Part shown: piece after piece, positions 1 through 11,300 of the stretch
Layout: every line of letters starts with the position of its first letter
How positions within the stretch are numbered: the first letter of the stretch is position 1
Assembly (NCBI GenBank): GCA_000708835.1
Contig: DF236997.1
Coordinates: 134,736 to 198,735 of the forward strand
Length of the DNA stretch: 64,000 bases
Direction of reading: 5' to 3'
Origin: Klebsormidium nitens
Lineage: Eukaryota; Streptophyta; Klebsormidiophyceae; Klebsormidiales; Klebsormidiaceae
Translations under genes and position numbers: made by a program
The notes under the pieces: generated by a model
What the model was told of the DNA's origin: nothing
Databases searched by the model: none
What the model saw: the letters and a program-made list of their open reading frames with translations, nothing else

Positions 1-3000
1 CGGCTGTCCAGGAGCTCCCAGATCCAGGCCAGGTGGGTTGCAGAGACCATGGTATCGTTGGACTTGAGCCAGTCGGGTTTGGGGCTCTTGCCACATATGA
101 CCCTGCTGAGCTACCTACGAGACTCTTCTTCTCCTTATGAGGTTGAGGTATTTTGTATCATCTGTCCAGCAGTTAGTGTCAATGTCAGCACGCTGCACAA
201 GACGGTAGCACGAGGATGGTGCTGTCACTTTTGCTTGATGCTGGCGGCTGAGTCCTATGATCCGTCGTCTATGCAGAGACCCGAGGATGTCTGGGCTGGC
301 CACAGCAAACCCGTGCTGACCAAGCCCCACAAGAGGGACGCCGAGGCCTGGAAGGTCATCAAGCAGGTGAGCAGTCGGGCGTCTTGTTGAGCTAGTCTAT
401 CCTAGGAGACGTGGACTTCCTTGGTATGTCTGTTTGGACAGACCTTTCAGGAGAAGCTCGCAGACTTGTCTGACGACAAAGGTCCAGCCAAGCCTTGCAA
501 ACCCAGCAGAAGACATTGGTATCTGCATCGATTGGCTGTTTGAATTTTCTGAAAGTGCCGTCTTGCTGACGCTGGACGTTCATTTAGCCGTCAAATCCGG
601 ACAGGCAGTTGAACTTCGCTCCTCGCTCCATCAGCATGGTTTGCCCTCTCTCACCCGCTGTTTTCTGTGCGCCGCAGATCAAGCAGAAGGATGGTCGGTT
701 GGGGCTGCGGCACTTCCGGCCCATCCGGCCGCTCGGTTCGGGGGACACGGGCAGCGTGCACCTGGTGGAGCTCAAGGGGACCAAGCACCTCTTCGCCATG
801 AAGGCCATGGACAAGCAGGTCATGGTCAACAGGAACAAGGTGCGCACAACGGGCTGGCCTGCCCTCGACCTTTTCTCTTACCAACTTGCTGAAGCTTCGG
901 CACTTGTTCATCAGCTACCTAGCCATTCTCTACTGGGGACCTGTCTTAGCCGATGGGCCATGAATTACGGAACGCAAAACGTCGATTTGTGGACACGGCA
1001 GGGGCTTCAAGTTCTGGGGCTGAAGTCACGCGTTGTGGAACGACCAACAGATATGGCCAGACTGTTTGTGGGGCCCGTTGTCTGAACTTGAACGGTGCTC
1101 GGATGCAGGTCCACCGTGCCATCACGGAGAGGGACATCCTGTCAGCACTGGACCATCCCTTCCTGCCGACCCTCTATGCGTCCTTCCAGGTAAGCTAGCA
1201 ACTTGCAAGCTGCAGAACTTTGAGGAAAGGCACATAATGTGTTTCTCAGGCTTTTGAGCTTCGAGGAAGCAGCCGCTGCGGAATAGGCGCTGAACGGTGA
1301 TGTGCACTTAGTTCCCATGTTTAGTATCTATGGTATGCTGCTGCCTCTTGCCTTTGAGTTGTTTGCTGCCATGCCCCACATATAAGAACCTGCACTCTGC
1401 GCACAAGCAAGGCACTTGTCTCGGGGGTTGGAGCTGGGAGTTGCTAACATTGCTTTCAAAGCATGGTCCAGTCAAATCAGTGTTCTGACCACTCTTCAAT
1501 GCTGTACGAGGTGCACGTAGATAATGGCACCCGTTGCTTTCTTGTACGCCGACAGGCTGAAGTTGTGGGTGCGCACTGAAGCTGATTGTTGTGCAATACT
1601 GCGTGTGCAGACTGCGACCCACGTGTGCCTGGTGACGGACTACTGCCCAGGCGGGGAGCTGTACTACCTCTTGGAGCAGCAGCCGCAGAAACGGTTCTCG
1701 GAAGAAGTCGTCAGGTGAAGCACTCCGCCGGTGCTCCTCGTGTCCTGCCGTATGGAAGAAAGTTGTGCACTGAAGCGAGGGAGCCGTGGCTGATGTGACC
1801 ACGCTTGTTCAGACATTAGTTTCCTCCAGTGACTTGGGAAAGCTTCTCTGTTGACGAGTTGCGGTGGTGGCTGCTGCAGATTCTTCGCTGCTGAGGTGCT
1901 CCTAGCGCTGGAGTATCTCCATCTCCAAGGTAAGCCCCTGCACCCCTGCCCCTCCTGGCAGCCGGCCCGTTGCTGCGCCAGGCGTCTCAATCAGAGCCCC
2001 GTGTAGAAACGCATTGGGACAGATTGCAAGTCAGGTTACTGAAGAACGTGAGCATCATCAATGGACCGACTTCGTTCTGCATTCCTTTGGGCTGACCCCT
2101 TGCCACGGTTGCTGCAGGCGTGGTGTACCGTGATCTGAAGCCTGAGAACGTGTTGTTGCAAGAGAACGGCCACATACTGCTCACGGACTTCGACCTGTCC
2201 TTCCTCACCTTCTCCAGCCCCATGGTAAGGACACGCCTCACCGCCATGCCCGCCTCTGTAGGGACGAGGTTGCTTGGAGCCATTATGCAGGTGTTCTTTG
2301 GTTCCAGCAGGTTGGATACTGGACGCTTGACGGGACACTTTGAGCGCCCCTGCTTGAGAGAGAAGGACGAGGTCAACGCCTGCTTTGATTGGTCCTGATC
2401 CTATGATGCACTGGCTGCTGACTACAGCACGCCTTTCTTTATATACTTCGTTTCGACCGAGCTCCACTGTGCTGGGGGAATAACCCATGCACTCGGTCAC
2501 ACGCCTCATCTCTTTTCCTCTGACATAAGTCTTCGTTTGTGGTGGCAGTTGGTGAGGCCCGCGGTTGTGGGCGGCAAGAAGAAGCGCAAGCAGGCCGCCC
2601 AGAGCATCCGGCCCGAGCTCGTGGCGGAGCCCACCACCAACTCGAACTCCTTCGTGGGGACGGAAGAGTACATCGCGCCGGTATGTGCTCTCACCACCTT
2701 TTTCGGCGTCTAAAATAAGCTCCTTCGGTTGGTTTTGATCTTGAGGAAGATGTTCTGACGCTTTTGAAGGCGCTTGAGTAATGTATTAATTCGCCTGAAC
2801 ACGTTTTGAACGATTGCAAGGTCAGCAGCAGATTTCCCTGGGGTGATTACTTTGCCTAAAGTTGTTGAGATGAGTTATTTGGACGTAAGGCGCCTTGGGA
2901 GTGCAAACAATCCGAAGCAGAAAACAGGGCGGGTTTCTCGCTCGTACTATCGAGCGCGATATCTTGGGTCCTTACCGTTCCTGTCCAATCTTGCGTGGCG

Positions 3001-3941
3001 GCATGAGGTCACCCCCGCTCAGCGGCCGCAACAGTGAGAGAGACTCATTGCTTGTGCGAATCTGTTTCTGCAGGAGATCATCAGCGGGTCCGGCCATACG
3101 GGCTCGGTCGACTGGTGGGCGTTTGGCATCTTCATCTACGAAATGCTGTACGGGAAGACGCCCTTCCGGGGGCGCAACCGGCAGCGCACCTTCACCAACA
3201 TCCTCCTCAAGGACCTCACCTTCCCCCCCCAGCCCCAGGTGCGTTGGAGCAACTGACTTCTAATCATCTTTTACTGCCCTGGATTGTCAGTCCGAGGCTA
3301 CTCAGAGACTGCCTGCACATTTTCCTGTTTGAAACTTTTCGTCTCTTCTTTGGAAAAGGCCGGGTTCTTCAAAGTGTGCATTTTCTCTGCTCAGTAATGC
3401 TGATTCCTTGACGCGATATTTCCGGTGTGCCTATCCTGCAGGTCAGCCTTGCTGCGCGGCGCCTGATCCGTGGGCTACTGGAGAGGGACCCCAATAAGCG
3501 ACTGGGGGCGACCAAGGGAGCGACCGAGTTGAAAGCCCACCCCTTCTTTGAGGGCCTCAACTGGCCCCTCATCCGCTTCGGGGTGAGCACACGGGTGAAA
3601 ACCACCACATCTTTCTTACGTTTTCATACTTGTGATTGCTTGAATCTTTGCTTCTTTGCCCGTACTTCTGACCAAGATTTGTGATCTTACAGAGGTTATC
3701 CTTTGCATGTCATGAAAGAATCTGCGCTCAAATTCGTTTGAAGCACACGTGCTCACAGCCGACAACGAACAGACGTACGGGCATTGAGGTATTGATATCG
3801 ACGCCCTCTGCTCTGCAGTCCCCACCCGACCCCGAGAAGCCCGTCCAAATTGCGAAGATGGAGATCCGGACGTCCATCGACGATGAGAAGGAGGAGCTGG
3901 ACTGGGAGGAGGTCGATGAGCAAGGCCACCTTGTGCAGTGA
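1..3941 (+). CDS. PHOT: Phototropin, C-terminal linker and kinase domain (5' end outside window)
   Basis: Blue-light receptor Ser/Thr kinase; only the part after the second LOV domain is present. Eleven exons join in phase: 1-32 (frame from base 3), 277-366, 678-839, 1109-1189, 1611-1714, 1880-1929, 2118-2224, 2549-2680, 3074-3238, 3442-3582 and 3819-3941 (TGA). This gives 394 residues plus stop. The linker [20 protein letters not shown] and then the kinase are directly recognisable: glycine loop [13 protein letters not shown], lysine in [23 protein letters not shown], activation segment [21 protein letters not shown] instead of DFG marks plant AGC-VIII kinases. A lysine-rich insert (GGKKKRK) lies between DFD and APE, the usual place for the AGC-VIII activation-loop extension. 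The tail is acidic. LOV domains must lie left of the window. Identity is very secure; splice sites are well supported by phase. Confidence 0.96.
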
Positions 3942-5569
3942 GCGCGAGCAACAGGAGCTGCTAATCGCAAGTACGAAGGGTCTACCGGAGGTGTATGTAC
4001 ATGGGAGGGGGTCAAGTCGAATAGCCACGTGTAAAACTACGGCTGGGAGGCGCCGTAACGGGTTCGCTGCAGAGCGGTCACTATGGTGGCGGTTGCTTTG
4101 GCGGCAAAACACAGCGCCCCTAGGGAGTTGTGTCAATAGCTCCCGCAGTTTTGTGGAGTCAGAACAGTGCTTGGCAAAGACAGCGTTCACTCTTAGAATA
4201 AGAAGTTGGAACGATCTAACACGGCTGAGGTTCGGCGTCATGAGGTTGACAGGAATAGAGTGTGGGCCTGTACAGTGGCACTCAACAAACCTTTTCTTTA
4301 GAAGACCACGTCATCGCACGCGATGCGATGGAGGCTTTGTGTTGAATTGCATCTCTGAGACTTTGCAGTTATAGAAAGGAGAGTGGCAAGTTCCTTTGAT
4401 ATGTAAGAGCAATGCGGCACACTAAAAGATGCACAGAAACTCACAAGACTGTTCACTACACAAGACTGTCTTGACAGATTTGCTTTCACGATCTTGCATG
4501 GTGTTTTCTCCGGCGCCTGGTCAATTGTGTCCATTTGGAAACGGTTCAGAATAAGGGCTTGGATGCAATTACAGTAGATTGCTCTAGCTGGACCTAAGTG
4601 CACCATGTAGGTTCAGTATCTCGAGCCTGCCGCTGGACGTCACAGGAAGCAATAATGGCCCGGTAAGATTGTCTGTCACCAAGCCGGCTTCAACTTGAAG
4701 GGTGACAACTGTGTGGAATAGCTTAAAGCTGCAGTACATTCAAAGAGAAAGTACTCCTACGTTCATCAGACGTGCGCTATATGAATGAACAGCAGTTGAA
4801 CTACAGTAGATTGCAGGCAATGATGCAGAGCTGTACTCAGTGGTTCGAAATATGAGACGTCAACATTTTTACCGTCTTTCAGGTGCACTGGGCATCTGGA
4901 AGACGTACATATATTGAAAGTCACATGCTGAAAGTCGTTCGACATGGGCCACGCAAATACATGCACGTTCATGATCGTCTCTTCTATAGTTGTCGATCAT
5001 TGACTGCAATTGGCAACGGATCTAGTAGGAAGCTTACGAGCTACTGTAGTAGGGCGGTCAAGACGTCACGTGCAGGGCAGCAAATGTACTACTATACACT
5101 CTTCTCAGAAGTGATCGAGGATCTACATAATCCATCAACTTGCAATCGAGATCGCGGATCGACAGCAGAAGTTAAAAGCTTCTGTACGTTGGAAGTAAGC
5201 CTACAATTAGGTAATGCAACTAAGAATCGGCCATGTATGGCTTAATGAAAAAACGAGTCACGCATGTATCGTCTGGAATCATGAAGCGCGACTGCGCTCA
5301 GCTTAAAAACCGTACAAGCTTCTCAGCAATCCATAACACAGCTCACAAGTACCTGAGCAAACATGAACACGCTTGCTCAATGAAGGCCCAAAAATGGCAT
5401 ACGCCGGTCTGCCTTATGGCGACCTGCCTGATGGCTAATATGCACCTGTGTCTAGCTACTTGTAAAGAATGCTTGTACTTGCCCGCAATTGCAAAGCCTA
5501 TGCACACAAGGGCCCTTTTTGCACACGTTTTGCAACTTACGAATCACGATAAGCAGACTGCAGGTGTTG
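3942..5569. other. Intergenic region between convergent genes
   Basis: Lies between the phototropin stop and the transporter stop on the other strand, so it should hold both 3' untranslated regions. I see no conserved protein segment, RNA gene or notable repeat. The open frames here are short, lack splice-linked partners and look like chance. Confidence 0.6.
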
Positions 5570-7460
5570 CTATAGAGTGTGTGTGTTCTCGTTCAGCGCC
5601 TTCCCAAACCCGTAGAGGATCCCAAAGGTGACTGCCATGGCGAACCAACCGCCTATTGTGACTCTCAGCGATGCTCTGAACAGGGGCGCGCCCCCAAGCC
5701 ACGCGCCCGTCGCCCCAATCGCGATGAAGCCAAAAGTAGAGGCGATGATGAGCACAATGACCCTGGTGATGTAATCGGTGATGAAGGCGGCAGACAGCAG
5801 GGGGATGGCGGCACCGACCGCAAAGGCCAGCGCTGACGTGATGCACGCCTGCCACGGCTTGGACAAGTCGTCCATGTCGATGCCCAGCTCGTCGCGGGCG
5901 TGGGCGCGGATGGGGTCCTGGGCAGACAGCTCTTCTGCTACCTGGCAACGACAACGGTGGAGCAGACCGAGATGAGGCCCGGCAAAGAAAACGTTAAGTG
6001 AAAACGACGACATTGTCAAAGATCAAAGAAACATTTGGAGCACGTTAACGACTTTGAGTGGATCCTGCCAGGCCTTCAAGAGATCCAGAACAAGCAGCCC
6101 AGAGTGACTTTAGAAAACCTATCCATATTGACATAGGGAATCAGGGAGTTTCGGAAAACGAAGGCTACAATGTAGATAGAGCGTGCAGCAGATAGAACCA
6201 GCTTCCATAACGTGACCTGTTTCTGCGTCACACACACCGATTCCACCTCAAGTACTCATGGATGCCTCAATGAGCAGTTTCTTCTCTTACCAGCAATCAG
6301 GCTTCTGTGACTGCAACAATGACTTTCAACACCTGATGCCTTTGTGCAAGATAGGGTAGGAGTCAGTGCAAAGTGTAGAAGAACTGGCTCACCTGCCATG
6401 CTAAAGCTTTTGATAGGCCCCTGTCCTCATATATCTGAGCAAGCTCCAGCTTCTCCTTATGGACGTACTCTGGACCCTTGCTGTGCTCCTCAATCTCTGC
6501 CCTGAGGTCTGCCTTCTCAGTGTCCTTTTGGGAGGAGACTGAGACGTATTCGCCTGTCCAAACAAGAACAGGTTGATTGTCCAAACAAGAACATAGGCAG
6601 GATGATGCCAAACAAAGTTGCTCCCTGGGGCTGGCAACTGGAGATGAAGAGGCTCCCAATGTCTAGTAGGCACACCCAAGCATGCAATTATCACGTGAGA
6701 TGTGCTAACATCATTCACAGGAATCTGAGCACATGATGTATGTCTCCCTTCAACCACTCACCTGCTGCCATTGACAATGCCCCAGCAATCAGAGCTGCGA
6801 GTCCAGAGATCAGCATGGCCTTGACATCAGACTTGACAGCTCCCACACCAATCTGCATCAAAAGGACCTCTCTCAGCAAGTAAAGACAGTGGCGAGAAAC
6901 ATATTTGTCTGGAGCAAAAGTGGAAGAACTGCAAGACAGAAATACAGGTGCTGATTGCATGGTAGCGACTGCAACCAGCTGGCTTGACCTCTTGTCGTTG
7001 TTGACTGATCAAAAGATGCTCTTATAGCATCATACACAGCCGAGCTGAGGGCCTGCATAAGTGAGTCACAGTCACGCACAAGACTGGTGTTAAAACAGTG
7101 AGCTGTAAGACAAAAAGCTATTTCCAATATGAGCCAAGACACTATCAATGAGCACCTGTTCTCTGATTCCACAGCCATTTGAATGGGTCAGTTCCTTACC
7201 AGGATTGATGCAACCGATGTCAGTCCATCATTCGCCCCCAGCACCGCTGCTCGCAGCCATGGCGCCCTCTGACTGTAATGCTTGTGGCCGAAGGGGTGCA
7301 GCGGATCCTCTGATCCACTTGAGGGGCTCGGGGATGCTGGGACATCTGCCTGTCTATCAAGAGGCTCCGGGTCAGGAATGGCTATGGAAGTATGCTTTGA
7401 CTCTGTATTCGCGGCCATTTTGCCAAGTGATTGAAAGTCTCTTGTTTCAAGGGTTTGCAA
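5570..7460 (-). CDS. VIT/CCC1-family iron (Fe/Mn) transporter with full cytoplasmic domain
   Basis: Predicted vacuolar membrane transporter moving ferrous iron or manganese out of the cytosol. Four exons on the minus strand: 7200-7460, 6762-6852, 6393-6553, 5570-5941, in phase, 294 residues. Family marks are WLRAAVLGANDGLTSVAS in helix 1, LISGLAALIAGALSMAAGE in helix 2, then YVSVSSQKDTEKADL. A hydrophilic helical region follows (IYEDRGLSKALAWQVAEEL, HARDELGID), and three C-terminal helices (SALAFAVGAAIPLLSAAFI; GGWFAMAVTFGILYGFGKAL). Nodulin-21-like VTL proteins of seed plants lack most of this central domain, so this is the fuller, bacterial-like arrangement. The start is ATG 7460; ATG 7418 (MAANTESK) is the alternative. 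The N-terminus is disordered and proline/serine-rich. Convergent with phototropin, divergent from the next gene. Confidence 0.92.
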
Positions 7461-8380
7461 GACTCGACTAATGTATCACAAAGGACCTGAAAACTTTCTC
7501 GAAGCAAGGCGTTAAATACGTCAATAGATAAGCTCAGCAGCTTGCAGACCTCAGCAGTGCTTGCACAGAAGTCGTCCTCCCCAGCTTGCCTGAATAGCAA
7601 GCGCCAGCGCCAGCAACAAACAGTGCAAGAAACTTGGTTTGCTCTTTGAACTTGAGTCAGGCTGGCCACTTCTGCTTCTTGGACTTGAGAACCTGTGCCG
7701 GAGCCTTCCTCTTCAAGTTATCTGCTTTGTATGGGTTCTCAAGCCCATGAAGCCCGCAGGGCCCGAAGAGGACGGTTGGTTTGCATGGCGGCATTTGAGC
7801 GGATCAGAAGCGTCCTCGCGTCGGATTCGCGAACGGCGTGTGCTGCTCACGCAACGAATATCCAAAACCTTGACCAATCAGCAGCGAGTACGCGTTCCCG
7901 GCAGACGCCTCAATCTGATGTGAAGCGTCCGATTCGAGTTGCCAGTTGACGGTTACGATTTGCAACCTGCCAAGATCGAAGGACCGTTGGATGCACTTCT
8001 GAGATATCGAAGGCCTCGGATATGTCCAACAGTAGGGTCTTATTCACCTTAAATGCTACTTCATTGTGAAACTTCGAAACAGTCTCAGTGTGAAGTATTT
8101 CGGTTATCGCAGCAAGGTAGTAGCTGGCATCATGCAAGCCGATTCAATTAAAGCAGCTTTGAAGAGATCAGCTTGCAACAGGTTGCAGGACGCAAAAGAA
8201 GAGCTCTTATCCAATCACTGATTCGGTAGGGTACTTCCTCGCTAGATTTTCAACTGACTGTGTCGTCCTTGAAGCTTGTGATCATAGCCTTAGGAAGCAC
8301 CATCAGCTTCTAAAAAGCAGAAAATTAGGTTGTGCAGCAACCACTAGCAGGAACAACTTCAGATCTGTGATCAGCCCACG
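7461..8380. other. Divergent promoter region between transporter and phytyl ester synthase-like gene
   Basis: About 0.9 kb separates two head-to-head start codons, so it should carry both promoters and 5' leaders. I found no clear TATA box with fixed spacing, no conserved ORF and no repeat. Confidence 0.5.
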
Positions 8381-11300
8381 ATGGAGATTGTGGCGCGGGC
8401 CCACGGGTCTGGCAGAACCGTCATCAGGAACGTGTGTTCAACAAGTCAGGTGGCATCGCCGTTGACCACACCATTGCAGAGTCTATTGTTCCGAAGCTGC
8501 GGTATTCAAAGGATGCCACCACAGCTTTTGCAAGGTGGTAAGCACGGTGGGATCCATGGCCGTAAGCGAGCGCCACCAAAGTTTCAAAGTCAGAAGAGCC
8601 AGGCAGTATTAGGTGTAGACCGTGATAGTCAAAAGGCATGGGTGCTGGAAGGCACGCAGAGCTCCGTAGAGAGCAAAGCTGCGGACTTGGACAGACTGCG
8701 GCGATCAGAAGAGCTGTCGGTGGGGTCGTCCAGCAATGACAGTCTAGACCTGATCGATGATCTGGCGGAGTCCAAGGCAGAGACGAAAAAGGGGGCTGAT
8801 AAGGCGCAAATAGCCATGAGCGAAAAACAGGGGATGCTGCAGCTGGTGGCAGAGTACCTAAAGCCTGATGGGGGGCCGTCGCGATGGTTCTCGCCGATCG
8901 ACAGCAAGCCGCCCTTCCCGAACGCACCGCTCATGCTGTTTCTTCCGGGCATCGATGGGACGGGTCTCGGCGCAATCGTTCAGGAAGAAGCTATAGCTGA
9001 GTAAGGTATCATGAAACTGAGCTCGTACTTTTTCTCCTAGATCACTCTGCTTCCATTTCAAGTGTTCACTGCTCATTGTTTCTGCCTTGCTTCAAGCTTT
9101 TCAATGAGCTGGGCTGTGATACATTCAACAGGTGTATCCCCCGCGAAGCACCCAAAGGTGCCTGTTTGGGCCCACCTTGGCATTGGAAGCAGAGAGTTTC
9201 AACAATTTTGAGCAGGCCATTGGCAACGTGCAGTATTCTCAAAAAGAATGGAAAGACAATTTGGCTGATGATGCCACCACCACATCGAGCTCTTCACGTT
9301 TTACTTCTATCATCATAGCATCCTTGTTGCTTGAAAGACTTGTTGGTTTCTGACATCACAAGGATTTTCCAATCGTTGAGCTTCTTCGCCGCTTCCTAGT
9401 TCGTGTCTGCCAAGAGTAAGAAAAGCTTTATACTGCAGTGAGGGGTTTGATGATGTCTCCGAAGCCTTAACGACCAGGGCGGCCGTTGATTGCCCCTGAC
9501 ACCAACTTGCGTTCAAGCCTCCCTTTGGGCTGATGGGCTTCTTTTCTTTGCAGGCGCTTCGAGCTTTGGTGTATGCACACTCCAGCGCAAGATCGAACTG
9601 GGTTTGAGGGTGAGTTAAGTTGGTTGTTAGTCTGCCATCTACGCTTGTAACCCACTTTTTCTGGTCTTGTGAACTACAGGGCAGAGCTTCGTTTGCTTGT
9701 AATGCTTCATAGAATTGACAACTTTCCAGAATCAAGTGCGGGCTGACCAGCTTGATTTCCTTGCTGCAGGCCTGGTGAGATTTGTGGATGAGACTGTCAA
9801 GCAGGAAGCAGCTAGAAACCCGGACCGAGCAATCTACCTCATGGGCGAAAGCTTTGGTGGGGTACTCGCGCTGGCAGTGGCGGCCAGAAACCCAGACGTG
9901 TACCTCCATCTGGTCCTCGTCAATCCAGGTAAATCTCGCTTGTCAAACCTTGTCGGCAAATGCTCGGCAAGCCAAACCGTTTTTGAGGCGCATTGAGACG
10001 GTAACCCTCTGTGAACAGATTGTTGGAATGTCACTTACATCGTTTTTTACTTTCTGAACAAACGTTGGCGCATCATAAGCAAGCTGAGGTCATCTTCGTG
10101 TTTGCTGGTGCAGCCACTGCGTTTGCCCGCTCCAGCCTCCAGCCTCTGCTGCCTCTCTTGAAGAGCCTGCCCGACGAAGCGTACCGCCTGGTCCCGTTCG
10201 CGCTAAGCACCACCTTGGGTGAGCGCCCACCAACTGGATCGATGGAATCACCAGGTTTGCTGCTGTGTGGATGTTCCGCTGTTGTGAACGTCTACTTTAT
10301 GCAGGAGGCTTCTGCACAAATCATACTGTTTTCGGCAGCTTTCCCCTCGCTTTTCGTTATGTACACGAGGACGAGTCCCTTCCAGATTGCTCGACAAACC
10401 CACAACAGCACAAATGTGCATGTACTGCGTAGCACCTCCCTGTTTTCCACACAAACCTGAGCTTTTCTCTCTGGTTGCGCAGGCGACCCCGTGCAGATGG
10501 CCCTGGCCACCATCCAGCAAGGCCTCCCCCCCCTTCAACAGGCCCAGGCGCTCGCAGACTGGCTCGTCCGTCAGCTCCCATCGCTCTCGGTATGTTATCT
10601 GCTGCGAAGCGTCAGAATTTTGACTTTGTTTGTGCCGCAACTTTGTCATCCTCGAAACTTTCTCTCCAAAGTCATTTCCCATTGGTCCTCTCAAGTTGTC
10701 GCTGACGTATTGCGGCTGTGAACGTCGTTACTACGACGGCACGTCAGGACTGTGGTCATAACGTTGTCGGCTGAATCAGGCACCATAATGATATCTTCTG
10801 TGGTGATTCTGAAATTGACTTTCGCGCCTTGCTCGACAATCAAACCTACTGTTGGTAGATTTTCCTGTCGTCACCCTTAAGAGGTTGTCCCTTTTTAACG
10901 GTGCAGGTTATGGCTGACATTCTGCCACGTGGCACCCTCGACCACCGGTTGGACCTCCTGAAGGTTGGTAGCGAGTACGCAAACGAGAGGCTGAAGGAGG
11001 TCAAAGCGCCAGTGCTGGTCCTGGCTAGGTGAGCCCCGCTGCTGGACCCTGGGCTTGGTCCTTGTGAAGGGATTGAGAAGCTATTTCTATTCGGAAATCG
11101 TCACTTACCCTCTCTCAGAAGAGAAACGTCTTTTCGATATGTACCCCCTCCGTTCTGCGAGATTTGAAGAGGAAAGGTCTTCCTCGAGAGGACATTTTCA
11201 GCCTCCCCTTGACGAGAGCAGTCTCTAGTCGGCCGCCACGAACCCCTCTTACCGCTTGTTCGCCCGCCCACATCTGCGCTCTCTCGTTCCCAGCGGCAAG

